A DNA stretch of 64,000 bases from contig KB906725.1 of assembly GCA_000381565.1 (NCBI GenBank), positions 3,172,377 to 3,236,376 of the forward strand, in the 5' to 3' direction. Positions within the stretch are counted from its first letter, which is position 1, and each line of letters begins with the position of its first letter. The position numbers and the translations under genes are program-made. This DNA comes from Oxalobacteraceae bacterium AB_14. Its GTDB lineage: Bacteria; Pseudomonadota; Gammaproteobacteria; Burkholderiales; Burkholderiaceae_D. The notes under the pieces were generated by a model. The model did no database searches and had not been told where the DNA came from. It was given only the letters and a program-made list of their open reading frames with translations. Below, one piece after another: positions 1 to 8,065 of this stretch.

Positions 1-2
1 AA

Positions 3-938
3 TGGCAAGGCCTGCACGCGGTGAAGGACACCATCACGCTGTTCAATCCTAAGAACGGCTGGATACAGAACACCAACAACTGGCCGTACACGGCGGCCGG
101 CGCGTACAGCCCCAAGGCGCGCGACTATCCGGCCTATATGTCGAAGAATCCGGAAAATCCGCGCGGCATCCACGCGGTGCGGGTGTTGGAACACGGGAAG
201 AACTTCACGCTCGACAGCCTGATCGCCAGCGCCTACGACACGCAGCTGCCGGCCTTCGAGCCGCTGCTGCCGCAGCTGTTCGCGGCCTGGGACGGGCTGC
301 CGGCGGGCGACGCGCTCAAGGCCGGGCTGGCGCCGCAGATCGCCGCGCTGCGCGGCTGGGACATGCGCTATGCGCTGGAGTCGGTGCCGACGTCGCTGGC
401 GATCTTCTGGGCGCAGGACCTGTCGGCCACCTACGGGGCGGCGGCCAAGGCGCACGAAGTGCAGGTGCTCGACTACATCCAGGCCGCGCTCACGCCGCAG
501 CAGCGCTTGCAGGCACTGGAGCGCGCGTCGGCCAAGCTGGCGGCGGACTTCGGCACGTGGCAGACGCCGTGGGGCGAGATCAATCGCTTCCAGCGCCTGA
601 GCGGCGACATCGTCCAGCCTTTCGACGACAGCAAGCCCAGTTTGCCGGTGGCGTTCGCGTCAGCCAACTGGGGTTCGCTGGCCGCGTTCGGGATGACGTC
701 CAAGCCCAGGACCAAGAAAATCTACGGCGAGCGCGGCAACAGCTTCGTGGCGGCGGTGGAGTTCGGGCCGCGCATCAAGGCGCGCAGCATCCTGGCCGGC
801 GGGGAGAGCGGCAATCCGGCCTCGCCGCATTTCAGCGACCAGGCCGCGATGTACGCGCGCGGGGAATTCAAGGACGTGTTGTTCTACAAGGCGGACGTGG
901 AAAAGCACCTGGAACGCAAATATCACCCAGGTGACTGA
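3..938 (+). CDS. Penicillin acylase family protein, C-terminal part (5' end outside window)
   Basis: The open frame is already running at base 3, reading WQGLHAVKDTITLFNPKNGW, so the gene begins upstream and only about 311 C-terminal residues are visible. The GWIQNTNNWPYTAAG stretch is typical of the beta chain of Ntn-hydrolases of the penicillin/AHL acylase family (S45), which cleave amide-linked acyl groups in the periplasm after autoproteolysis. The catalytic N-terminal Ser of the beta chain lies outside the window and cannot be checked. A late segment reading RGNSFVAAVEFG followed by ILAGGESGNPASPHFSDQ is also characteristic of the family C-terminus. The stop at 936-938 overlaps by 16 bases with the convergent HNH-like gene. 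Whether the substrate is a beta-lactam, an acyl-homoserine lactone or something else cannot be told from this fragment. Confidence 0.85.
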   Translation, partial: WQGLHAVKDTITLFNPKNGWIQNTNNWPYTAAGAYSPKARDYPAYMSKNPENPRGIHAVRVLEHGKNFTLDSLIASAYDTQLPAFEPLLPQLFAAWDGLPAGDALKAGLAPQIAALRGWDMRYALESVPTSLAIFWAQDLSATYGAAAKAHEVQVLDYIQAALTPQQRLQALERASAKLAADFGTWQTPWGEINRFQRLSGDIVQPFDDSKPSLPVAFASANWGSLAAFGMTSKPRTKKIYGERGNSFVAAVEFGPRIKARSILAGGESGNPASPHFSDQAAMYARGEFKDVLFYKADVEKHLERKYHPGD

Positions 939-1459
939 GGCGCGCCGCCTGGCAGGGCGTCGCCTATGGTCTTGGCCGGAGCGGAGCGCGCTTCCGCTTC
1001 GGCCGCTGCCGCCGCCAGCGCCGCGGCGGCGGCCCGCGCCGCCGGTGAGGCATAGCGGGTCTGCGGCGCCGCTGGCGCCGGCGGCGGCGGCGGCGCCACG
1101 ACGGGCGGGGCTTCCGGCTCCTTGCCCCAGGCCAGATTCTCGACCTTGTTGTTGCGCGGGTTGCCGTCCTTGTGGCGCACCCACTTCAAGCCCGATGGAT
1201 TGGGCAGGTGTGCCTCGGCCACCAGGTCGTGCACCAGGAACTCGCCGGTGCGGTTGCCGTTGCGCAGCTTGACCATCAGGCCGTCCGGCGTCACCTTGGG
1301 CCGCAGCGCCGTCACCTTGGGGCCGCCGGAGGCCAGCACGCGGCCATCCTTCGACACCTTGTAGAAGTCGCTGCCGGGCACCGGCTTGGCGCTGGCCACG
1401 CCGAGCGAGTAGAGCGCGCCGATGGCCAGCACGGCGATGATGATTAAGAGCAATTCCAT
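923..1459 (-). CDS. Membrane-anchored HNH-like (NUMOD4/HNH_3-type) protein
   Basis: The 178-residue protein starts with a hydrophobic segment (about residues 2-22, MELLLIIIAVLAIGALYSLG), likely a signal anchor. Residues about 32-112 resemble the NUMOD4-HNH_3 arrangement of phage-type homing nucleases: a SKDGRVLA strand, then VHDLVAEAHLPNP and RHKDGNPRNNKVENLAWG, which matches the HxDG-N-NNxxNL signature. The C-terminal 60 residues are low-complexity, rich in Ala and Pro. Residues that would bind the metal (His in VHDLV, His and Asp in RHKDG, the NN pair) are present, so nuclease activity is possible, but a membrane-anchored form is odd. The gene is convergent with the acylase gene and overlaps its end by 16 bases. 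No clear ribosome binding site is visible. Confidence 0.65.
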   Translation of the reverse strand: MELLLIIIAVLAIGALYSLGVASAKPVPGSDFYKVSKDGRVLASGGPKVTALRPKVTPDGLMVKLRNGNRTGEFLVHDLVAEAHLPNPSGLKWVRHKDGNPRNNKVENLAWGKEPEAPPVVAPPPPPAPAAPQTRYASPAARAAAAALAAAAAEAEARSAPAKTIGDALPGGAPQSPG

Positions 1460-1499
1460 GAGGTCTCGGGCTGATTACGCGATTCCCGGATACTAGCAC

Positions 1500-2690
1500 T
1501 TAAATCGCATCGAGCGAACGGCGAATATCGGCCCTTAAATCCTCTATATCCTCGATACCCACCGACAGCCGTATCAGGCCGTCGCCGATGCCCAGCTTGG
1601 CGCGCGTCACTGGCGGGATGGTGGCGTGCGTCATCAGGGCCGGATGCTCGATCAGGCTTTCGACCCCGCCCAGGCTTTCGGCCAGCGCGAACACCGAGCA
1701 GCATTCCAGGAAGCGGCGCGCGCCCGGCAGGTCGGTCTTCAGGTCGATCGAGATGATGCCGCCGAAGCCGTCCATCTGGCGCTTGGCCAGTTCGTGCTGC
1801 GGGTGCGATTCCAGGCCGGGGTAGTAGACCTTGCGCACTTCCGGCTGCTGCTCCAGCCAGCGCGCCAGTTCCAGCGCGCTGCGGCAGTGGCGCTCCATGC
1901 GGATCGCCAGCGTCTTCACGCCGCGCAGCGCCAGGAAGCTGTCGAACGGCCCGGCGATGGCGCCCACCGAGTTTTGCAGGAAGCCGAGCTGTTCGCACCA
2001 TTCCTTCTGATGCGGCTCGCCGCCCACCAAGGCGATGCCGCCGATGATGTCGGAGTGGCCGTTCAGGTACTTGGTGGTCGAATGGACGACGATGTCGAAG
2101 CCGTGTTCCAGCGGCCGCTGCACCATCGGGCTGGCGAAGGTGTTGTCGGCCACGGCGATGATGCCGCGCTCGCGGCAGATGCTGGCGATCGCCTTCAGGT
2201 CGGCCAGCTTGAGCATCGGGTTGGTCGGCGTTTCGACCCACACCATTTTGGTTTCCGGCCGGATCGCGGCCAGCAGGTTCTCCGGCTTGGTCAGGTCGAC
2301 GTAGCTGAAGTCGTGGCCCGCGCTGCGCCGGCGCACCCGCTCGAACAGGCGGTAGGTGCCGCCGTACATGTCGTCGCCGGCGATGATGTGCGAGCCGGCG
2401 TCGGCCAGTTCCAGCACCGTCGAGATCGCCGCGAGGCCGGAGGCGAAGGCGTAGCCCTGCGCGCCGCCCTCCAGGTCGGCCACGCAGCGCTCCAGCGCCC
2501 AGCGGGTGGGATTGTGCGAGCGGCCGTAGTCCAGGCCCTTGTGCACGCCGGGGCTGTCCTGCACGAAGGTGGAGGTGGCGTAGATCGGCGGCATGATGGC
2601 GCCGGTCGACGGGTCGGGCGCTTGGCCGGCGTGGATCACGCGGGTGGCCAGCGCGGCTTTTTTATGCTCGTTCAGAGGTTGGTCGCTCAA
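1500..2690 (-). CDS. Cystathionine gamma-lyase/gamma-synthase family PLP enzyme
   Basis: The 396-residue protein belongs to the Cys/Met metabolism PLP-dependent family. Hallmarks are RVIHAGQAPDPSTGAIMPPI near the N-terminus, the YGRSHNPTR substrate/cofactor loop, FASGLAAI, and the PLP-lysine motif VVHSTTKYLNGHSD. The paired upstream gene encodes cystathionine beta-synthase, so the likely role is reverse transsulfuration: cystathionine to cysteine, 2-oxobutyrate and ammonia. Family members with gamma-synthase activity look very similar, so the exact reaction is not certain. The start is a TTG at 2688-2690 that shares bases with the TGA of the upstream gene, and a GAAGGA sequence sits about nine bases before it. 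This TTG start gives MSDQPLNEHKK. Confidence 0.9.
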   Translation of the reverse strand: MSDQPLNEHKKAALATRVIHAGQAPDPSTGAIMPPIYATSTFVQDSPGVHKGLDYGRSHNPTRWALERCVADLEGGAQGYAFASGLAAISTVLELADAGSHIIAGDDMYGGTYRLFERVRRRSAGHDFSYVDLTKPENLLAAIRPETKMVWVETPTNPMLKLADLKAIASICRERGIIAVADNTFASPMVQRPLEHGFDIVVHSTTKYLNGHSDIIGGIALVGGEPHQKEWCEQLGFLQNSVGAIAGPFDSFLALRGVKTLAIRMERHCRSALELARWLEQQPEVRKVYYPGLESHPQHELAKRQMDGFGGIISIDLKTDLPGARRFLECCSVFALAESLGGVESLIEHPALMTHATIPPVTRAKLGIGDGLIRLSVGIEDIEDLRADIRRSLDAI

Positions 2691-4054
2691 GATAAAGTCC
2701 TTCTCAGGTGGTTCAGCAAATCGAAGCGGGTGATCAGGCCGTAGAAGGCGTCGCCGTCGGCCACCACGGCGGTCAGGCCGCGGTCCAGAGTGCTGCGCAG
2801 CGCCTGCACGCTGGCGCCGGGGGGCAGCGTTTCAAGGCGCGACGTCATGGTGGCGCCGACCAGGCCGGAAAACTGCTCCGCATGGTTGTCGACCTTGAGC
2901 AGCAGGTCCGATTCGTCGATGATGCCGACCAGCTTGCCGTTCTCCAGCACCGGCAGCTGGGCCAGGTCGGCGCTGCGCATGCGGTTGAAGGCGATCAGCA
3001 GCGTGTCGGCGGGGGCGACGCTGACGACGTCGCCCTCGTCGTAGCGGCGGCCGATCAGGTCGCGCAGGTCGTGCAGCGGTGCGCGCCGCAGCAGGCCCTG
3101 GTCGTGCATCCAGCCGTCGTTGTAGACCTTGGACAGGTAGCGGGTGCCGGTGTCGCAGACGAAGGTGACCACGCGCCTGGGCGTGGTCTGCTCGCGGCAG
3201 TATTTGAGCGCGGCGGCCAGCAAGGTGCCGGTCGACGAGCCGCCCAGGATGCCTTCGGCGCGCAGCAGGCTGCGGGCGCTGTCGAAGCTTTCCTGGTCGG
3301 TGATGGTGTAGGCCTTGCGCACGCCGCTCAGGTCGGCGATCGACGGGATGAAGTCTTCGCCTATGCCTTCCACCGCCCACGAGCCGCTGGTGTCGGACAC
3401 GTGGCCGGTGTTGACGTACTCGGTCAGGATCGAGCCCTTGGGATCGGCCAGCACGAATGCCACGTGCGGCGCGGCCTTGCGGAAGTAGTTGCTCAGCCCG
3501 GTCAAGGTGCCGGACGAGCCGACGCCGACCACGATGGCGTCGAGCTCATGGTCCATCTGCTCCCAGATCTCCGGGCCGGTGGTGGTTTCGTGCGCCAGCG
3601 GATTGGCCGGGTTGTTGAACTGATCGGCGAGGAAGGAGCCCGGCAGCTCGCGCGCCAGCCGCGCGGCGTAGTCCTGGTAGTACTCGGGATGGCCCTTGCC
3701 GACGTCGGAGCGGGTGGTGCGCACCTCGGCGCCCAGCGCCTTCAGGTGCAGCACTTTTTCGGTGGACATCTTGTCCGGCACCACCAGCAGCACGCGGTAG
3801 CCCTTGAGGCGTCCGACCAGCGCCAGGCCCAGGCCGGTGTTGCCGGCGGTGGCCTCGATGATGGTGCCGCCCGGTTTCAGGCGGCCGTCGGCCTCGGCCG
3901 CCTCGATGATGGACAGGCCGATGCGGTCCTTGATCGAACCGCCGGGGTTCTGCGATTCGAGCTTGAGGAACAGTTGGCAGGGGCCGGTGTCCAGGCGCGT
4001 GACCTGGACCAGCGGCGTGTTGCCGATGAGCTGAAACAATGCGGGGGTGGGCAT
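2687..4054 (-). CDS. Cystathionine beta-synthase
   Basis: The protein has 455 residues. The N-terminal two thirds are a PLP-dependent beta-family fold like CysK: LIGNTPLV, LESQNPGGSIKDRIGLSII with the PLP lysine, EATAGNTGLGLA, and GVGSSGTLTGL. The last roughly 120 residues form a CBS-domain pair (VAPADTLLIAFNRM, LPVLENGKLVGIIDESDLL, then a second repeat ending DAFYGLITRFDLLNHL). This domain pair separates true cystathionine beta-synthases from plain cysteine synthases. It condenses serine with homocysteine. The open frame extends 53 codons further upstream, but the ATG at 4054 is preceded by AAGGAG at good spacing and begins MPTPALFQLIG as in relatives. It is coupled by overlapping TGA/TTG to the gamma-lyase gene, forming a two-gene operon. 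Confidence 0.92.
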   Translation of the reverse strand: MPTPALFQLIGNTPLVQVTRLDTGPCQLFLKLESQNPGGSIKDRIGLSIIEAAEADGRLKPGGTIIEATAGNTGLGLALVGRLKGYRVLLVVPDKMSTEKVLHLKALGAEVRTTRSDVGKGHPEYYQDYAARLARELPGSFLADQFNNPANPLAHETTTGPEIWEQMDHELDAIVVGVGSSGTLTGLSNYFRKAAPHVAFVLADPKGSILTEYVNTGHVSDTSGSWAVEGIGEDFIPSIADLSGVRKAYTITDQESFDSARSLLRAEGILGGSSTGTLLAAALKYCREQTTPRRVVTFVCDTGTRYLSKVYNDGWMHDQGLLRRAPLHDLRDLIGRRYDEGDVVSVAPADTLLIAFNRMRSADLAQLPVLENGKLVGIIDESDLLLKVDNHAEQFSGLVGATMTSRLETLPPGASVQALRSTLDRGLTAVVADGDAFYGLITRFDLLNHLRRTLS

Positions 4055-4087
4055 GCGGTTCTCCTTGCGAACTGTGGGCACGGGCGA

Positions 4088-4115
4088 ATTGTGTCCGCTC
4101 GTGCTTTTTTGTAAA
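4088..4115 (-). promoter_or_regulatory. Candidate sigma-70 promoter for the cystathionine operon
   Basis: On the minus strand TTTACA (4115-4110) and CACAAT (4093-4088) are separated by 16 bases. Transcription would start near 4081 and give a leader of about 27 bases before the ATG at 4054. This is a sequence resemblance only. Confidence 0.35.
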
Positions 4116-4241
4116 GAGCGGATGGTAGGCCGCTCTGTAGGCGCTGGAAAGGAATGTTTCCGAGTTTGCATATGCAAAAAAATACCGGTTTCACACTGCT
4201 GCTGGAAAGGCAAGTATGCGCCTTTTTCTGAAGGGGCGGTT

Positions 4242-4247
4242 TATAAT
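4242..4247 (+). promoter_or_regulatory. Candidate -10 element for the thymidine kinase gene
   Basis: A perfect TATAAT lies 25 bases before the GTG start of the thymidine kinase gene, so the leader would be about 20 bases long. No good -35 match is seen 16-18 bases upstream. Confidence 0.35.
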
Positions 4248-4271
4248 CCCGCACTTCAAAAAGGGGTAGGT

Positions 4272-4832
4272 GTGGCTAAACTTTATTTCCGTTATTCTGC
4301 GATGAACGCAGGCAAATCCACCGCGATGCTGCAAGTGGCGCACAATTACGAAGAGCAGGGCCAGCAGGTGCGCCTGTTCACCGCCGCCATCGACAACCGC
4401 TACGGCGTGGGCCAGGTGACGTCGCGGCTGGGGCCGCAGCGGCAGACGGAAGTGTTCGACGGCAGCACCAATTTCCTCGGCCTGATAGCCCAGAAAATCG
4501 CCTGTCTGCTGATCGACGAGGCGCAGTTCCTCAGCACGCTGCAGGTGCAGCAGTTGCACCAGCTGGCGCAGGTGCGCGGCATACCCGTGATCACCTACGG
4601 CCTGCGCACGGACTTCCGCGGCGAGCCTTTCCCCGGTTCGGCCTATCTGCTGGCGCTGGCCGACGATATTGAAGAGTTGAAGAACATCTGCACCTGCGGC
4701 AAGAAGGCGACCATGAACATCCGCGTCGACCAGGACGGCAAGCGCATGAAGGAAGGCGAGCAGATCAGCATCGGCGGCAACGAGAGTTACCGCCAGGCTT
4801 GCGGACGCTGCTTTTATACTGACAGCCATTAA
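4272..4832 (+). CDS. tdk: Thymidine kinase (type II)
   Basis: The 186-residue protein phosphorylates thymidine to dTMP with ATP in the salvage pathway. The P-loop is at the N-terminus (YSAMNAGKST, residues about 8-17). The Walker-B-like LLIDEAQFL comes next, followed by VITYGLRTDF and EPFPGSAYLLALAD, the lasso/substrate region. The structural zinc cysteines appear as CTCGKKA and the C-terminal ACGRCF, which defines type II enzymes. The open frame extends upstream, but only the GTG at 4272 gives the family N-terminus (VAKLYFRYSAMNAGKS) and it follows an AAGGGGTAGG stretch. Length is normal for the family. The gene is divergent from the cystathionine operon and followed 24 bases later by the next gene. 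Confidence 0.95.
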   Translation: MAKLYFRYSAMNAGKSTAMLQVAHNYEEQGQQVRLFTAAIDNRYGVGQVTSRLGPQRQTEVFDGSTNFLGLIAQKIACLLIDEAQFLSTLQVQQLHQLAQVRGIPVITYGLRTDFRGEPFPGSAYLLALADDIEELKNICTCGKKATMNIRVDQDGKRMKEGEQISIGGNESYRQACGRCFYTDSH

Positions 4833-4856
4833 ACGCTAACACCGGGAGTGCGGGCG

Positions 4857-5783
4857 ATGTCGTTAAGCGTTACCGATGTGCCTGCGCTGGATAACCGGCG
4901 TGTCAAGACCAGCACCGAGGATGTGCTGCTCGACCGCGTCGTGCCCGGCGAGGTCCTGGTGATCGCCTTCGGCTTCGTTTCGTGGGAGACGCGGCCGGAG
5001 TTCGATTTCTATGGCCGCCTGAAAAAACTGGAGCAGGCCAGCGGGCGGCATCTCAACAAGATCCTGGTGCGCGATTCCGGCAACAGCTGGTATCACCGCA
5101 CCATTGCCGGCCTGGGCGACCATCCCGACGACACGGTGGAGACGTTGCGCGCGCTGGTCGAGGCGATCCGGCCGAGCAAGGTGGTGACCATCGGCCAGTC
5201 GATGGGCGCGTATGCGGCCGTCATGTTCGGCCTGCTGCTCGAGGTGCAGCAGGTGATCGCCTTCGGGCCGCTGTCCTTCCTCGATGTGCGGCAGGCGCTG
5301 CTGTATCACGAGCGCCGCTGGATCGCCGTGATGCGGGCGCTGGAACAGAATCCGCCGGCCTCGGGCTACTACGACCTGGCGGCGCTGGGGCGGGAGCTGG
5401 CGGTGGCGGGCCGGCAGACCCGCTTGCATATCGCCTTCGGCACCAAGCCGGACCAGCCCAATAGCACCGAGTCGGTCAACCTCGACGCCATGCATGCGCA
5501 CCGGCTGGCGGCGATGGGCAATTGCACGCTGTATCCGTTTCCGTATTCGGGCCACGCGGTGGTGCAGCACCTGATCGACACCAAGCGACTCAACGCGCTG
5601 CTGGCGCGTATCATCACCGGCATCGAGCTGGCGCCGGAACCGCTCGCCATCACGCCCGCGTGGCGCGCCTGGGTGGCCGAGAACCTCAGGCTGGGCAGCA
5701 CGCCGGAGGAATTGGTGGACATCCTCCAGCAGCACGGCTTCTCCTATGACAGCAGCGTGGCGGCGGTGGCGGGCGGCACATGA
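4857..5783 (+). CDS. Alpha/beta-hydrolase-like protein of unknown function
   Basis: The 308-residue protein has a nucleophile-elbow-like motif GQSMGAYAAVMFG (about residues 120-132) after a predicted beta strand VVTIGQS, which suggests an alpha/beta-hydrolase fold. A possible catalytic His is in PFPYSGHAVVQHL near residue 240. The last 40 residues (LRLGSTPEELVDILQQHGFS) look like a small helical appendix rather than part of the hydrolase core. No signal peptide is seen, so it is probably cytosolic. Two starts are possible. The ATG at 4857 has GGGAG eight bases upstream and is preferred over the GTG at 4848. It lies 24 bases after tdk in the same direction and may be cotranscribed. The substrate is unknown. 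Confidence 0.6.
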   Translation: MSLSVTDVPALDNRRVKTSTEDVLLDRVVPGEVLVIAFGFVSWETRPEFDFYGRLKKLEQASGRHLNKILVRDSGNSWYHRTIAGLGDHPDDTVETLRALVEAIRPSKVVTIGQSMGAYAAVMFGLLLEVQQVIAFGPLSFLDVRQALLYHERRWIAVMRALEQNPPASGYYDLAALGRELAVAGRQTRLHIAFGTKPDQPNSTESVNLDAMHAHRLAAMGNCTLYPFPYSGHAVVQHLIDTKRLNALLARIITGIELAPEPLAITPAWRAWVAENLRLGSTPEELVDILQQHGFSYDSSVAAVAGGT

Positions 5784-5835
5784 GGACTGCTACCTTGTGC
5801 CGCGGGCGCACGCCGCCGCTCAACGGAGAGTCGTT

Positions 5836-6255
5836 GACGGCGGCATTGGCGCCGACGAACACCAGCGCGCCGGCGAACGATCCGGTCTGCTGCAGGATGT
5901 AGCCGCCGACGATGGGCGTCTTGCGCGCCATCGACAGCGAGGCGCCGGACTTGATCGTGCGGTCCGAAATCACGCCGCCCAGCACGCCGCCGAGGAAGCC
6001 CGCCACCGCCGGCAGCGCGGCCACGAAGCCGGCCTTCAGGATCGTCATGTGGCGCTCGCTGACCAGGTAGACCGGGAACCAGGTCAGGAAGAAGTAGATC
6101 AGCGTGTTGATGCAGTACTGGCCGGTGTAGACGCCCAGCCGCCCGGCAGCTGCGCCAGCACGTAGGACCAGGCGAAGGCCGAGAACACAAAGCCCCTCTG
6201 CACCGGCGACAGGCCGAGCAGCTTCTTCAGTTCCGGCCCGGCTCGCCTTGCTTGG
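5836..6255 (-). pseudogene. Remnant of an MFS (anion:cation symporter-like) transporter with internal deletions
   Basis: Three pieces of one transporter family are found in order. One frame reads PELKKLLGL, then VFSAFAWSYVLAQLPGGW (second helix region), between about 6236 and 6140. It then jumps directly, in another frame, to LGVYTGQYCINTLIYFFLTW and PVYLV, which in intact GudP-type permeases belongs to helix 7, so about four helices are missing. Further on, ARKTPIV is joined to GGYILQQTGSFAGALVFVGA. In intact members these segments are separated by roughly 70 residues, each starting with a TPIV-like stretch. The C-terminal end is also lost after GANAAV. It cannot encode a working permease. 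The 192-codon open frame through the region is an accident of these joins. Confidence 0.8.
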
Positions 6256-6378
6256 ATGCGGTGTCATGCGGTCTCCTTGCCATGGTGGTTTTCAAGCGAC
6301 CATAGTCTGGATGTCGGACATCGCATAACTAGATTCTGGGCAATTGACGCCGTCCCGCCGCCGTGCGACGATGCGGTC

Positions 6379-6930
6379 ATGAGCAGCCTGTTTGAATGTA
6401 GTACGCTGGCGCCGGCGTGGTTATGCCATCACCGCGACATCCTGTTGTACCTGGCGCCGTCGCTAGTGCTGGCGCTGTTGATCCGTGCCTTGTCGGCCCG
6501 GCATCCCTTCTTTTTCCTGTTCACCGTCGCCGGCACCATCTGCCACGAGCTGGCGCACTTCGTCGCCGGCCTGGTGACGTATGCGCGGCCGGCCGCCTTC
6601 ACCGTCATTCCGCGGCGGGTCGGGCAGGGCTGGGAGCTGGGATCGGTGCGCTTGACGCGGGTGCGCTGGTACAACGCGGCGCCGTCCGCGCTGGCGCCGT
6701 TCGTGGTGGTGCTGCTGCCGTTCGTGGTGGCATGGTGGCGCACCCGGGCCGGGCTGGATTTCCAGTGGATCGACCTGGCGCTGGCGTTTGCCGTGGCGCC
6801 GCAGTTCCTGGCCTGCTGGCCGTCGACGGTCGACTGGAAAATCTCCTTGCGTTCCTGGCCCTACCTGCTGATCGCGGGCATGCTGTGGTGGGCGCTGCCT
6901 TACTGGTGGCCGTGGTTGGAATCGATCTGA
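6379..6930 (+). CDS. Small M50-like zinc metallopeptidase, integral membrane
   Basis: The 183-residue protein has several hydrophobic segments (about residues 20-37, 42-60, 110-130, 138-155 and 160-178). The second of these carries GTICHELAHFVAGL, an HExxH zinc motif inside a membrane helix, as in M50 (site-2-protease-like) enzymes. The partner Asp motif typical of S2P (LDG or NxxPxxPLDGG) is not evident, so activity is uncertain. The ATG at 6379 is chosen because the preceding codons of the open frame overlap the transporter remnant and are not protein-like. It has no obvious operon partner and is convergent with the copper cluster, ending 16 bases from it. Confidence 0.55.
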   Translation: MSSLFECSTLAPAWLCHHRDILLYLAPSLVLALLIRALSARHPFFFLFTVAGTICHELAHFVAGLVTYARPAAFTVIPRRVGQGWELGSVRLTRVRWYNAAPSALAPFVVVLLPFVVAWWRTRAGLDFQWIDLALAFAVAPQFLACWPSTVDWKISLRSWPYLLIAGMLWWALPYWWPWLESI

Positions 6931-6946
6931 CGGCCACCGTCCGGGC

Positions 6947-7381
6947 TTAGTGCTGGTGTGCGCTGTTCAATGGTTTGACGACCGCATCGACCGCGACCTT
7001 GCTGCGGACCTTGTTCGCATCCTCAAACTCCAGCGTCAGCGGAACCTTGGCGCCGTCGGCCAGCGGCTGCGTCAGCTGCATCAGCATCAGGTGATAGCCG
7101 CCGGGGGCCAGCTTGACTGCCTGGCCGGCGGGCAGCGCCAGGCCGTCGATCTGGCGCATGCGCATCATGTCGTTCACCATTTTCATTTCATGCACTTCGA
7201 CCACGCCGGCCGCCGGCGAGCTGGCGCCGACCAGGCGGCTGTCCTTCGCCGAGGTCAGCGTCATGAAGGCGCCGGTGGCTTTTTGCGAGGCCACGGTGCC
7301 GCGCACCCAGGCCTCGCTGACGGTGACTTGCGCGAAGGCGGGCAGGGCGGCGAGGAGCATCAGGTAGATCATGCGTTTCAT
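6947..7381 (-). CDS. PCu(A)C periplasmic copper chaperone
   Basis: The 144-residue protein has a signal peptide (MKRMIYLMLLAALPAFA) and the DUF461/PCuA(C) fold. The copper ligands fit the family pattern: HEMKMVNDMMRM in the middle and GGYHLMLMQL about 20 residues later, giving the H(M)X10M and HXM set. The C-terminus ends in SAHQH, a possible extra metal site. In other bacteria this chaperone hands Cu(I) to the CuA or CuB centre of cytochrome oxidase together with Sco1. Here the upstream gene is Sco1 and the two overlap as ATGA, which supports a shared role in oxidase metallation. Confidence 0.9.
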   Translation of the reverse strand: MKRMIYLMLLAALPAFAQVTVSEAWVRGTVASQKATGAFMTLTSAKDSRLVGASSPAAGVVEVHEMKMVNDMMRMRQIDGLALPAGQAVKLAPGGYHLMLMQLTQPLADGAKVPLTLEFEDANKVRSKVAVDAVVKPLNSAHQH

Positions 7382-7986
7382 TGGAATAATCCTTTCAGGA
7401 AGCTGGTTGCTTTTTTAGGTTGCATCAGTTTGCGCAGATCGGCTGCGCATTGCTGGGCGGTTTGTTCGTGCTTGAAGGCGAGGCGGATCTTGCCGGCGGC
7501 GTCGAACACGTAGGTGATGGCCGTGTGGTCCATCGTGTACGAGCTGCCGCTGGGGACTTTGCGGTAGAAGATCTTGAAGTCCTTGGCCGCCTTGGCGGTT
7601 TGCGCCGCGTCGCCGCGCAGGCCGACAAAGGCCGGATCGAAGGCGCGCATGTATTCGGCCAGCAGCGCGGCGGTGTCGCGCTCGGGATCGACGGTGACGA
7701 AGACCACTTGCAGCCTGTCGCCATCGGCGCCCAGCAGCTTTTTGATCTCGACTGCGCGCGACAGGGCGGTCGGGCAGACGTCCGGGCATTGCGTGAAGCC
7801 GAAGAACAGCAGCACGTATTTGCCCTTGTAGTCCTGCAGCGAGGCGGGCTTGCCGTCGCCGTAGGACAGGCGGAAGTCGGGGCCGATGCTGCTGCCGGTG
7901 ATGTCGATGCCGGTGTAGGCCGGCGGCGCGGCATGCGCGGCCAGCGGCAATGCGGCCAGCGCGGTAAGTAGGGTGCGGCGTTGCAT
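7378..7986 (-). CDS. Sco1/SenC-type copper metallochaperone, thioredoxin-like
   Basis: The 202-residue protein begins with a signal sequence (MQRRTLLTALAALPLAAHA) and has the Sco1/SenC/PrrC fold: KYVLLFFGFTQCPDVCP with the CxxxC copper site near residues 67-71, VVFVTVDPERDT, and the conserved copper-ligand His in TMDHTAITYVF. It assists copper insertion or disulfide reduction at the CuA site of cytochrome c oxidase. The long open frame continues upstream, but the ATG at 7986 gives the only sensible signal peptide. Its TGA overlaps the ATG of the PCuA(C) gene (ATGA). A DUF2946-like protein lies upstream in the same direction. Confidence 0.92.
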   Translation of the reverse strand: MQRRTLLTALAALPLAAHAAPPAYTGIDITGSSIGPDFRLSYGDGKPASLQDYKGKYVLLFFGFTQCPDVCPTALSRAVEIKKLLGADGDRLQVVFVTVDPERDTAALLAEYMRAFDPAFVGLRGDAAQTAKAAKDFKIFYRKVPSGSSYTMDHTAITYVFDAAGKIRLAFKHEQTAQQCAADLRKLMQPKKATSFLKGLFQ

Positions 7987-8065
7987 GGTGAATCCTGTGA
8001 GTCGTTGAACAGGCGCACGCCGGCCGTCGCCGGAGGGGCGCGGCTGCATGCGGTCTATGGGGACG

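Noticed and set aside
5686..6267. A 193-codon minus-strand frame as an intact small transporter
   Set aside because: Homologous segments change frame and skip helices. The ends of the frame overlap unrelated or frame-shifted sequence.
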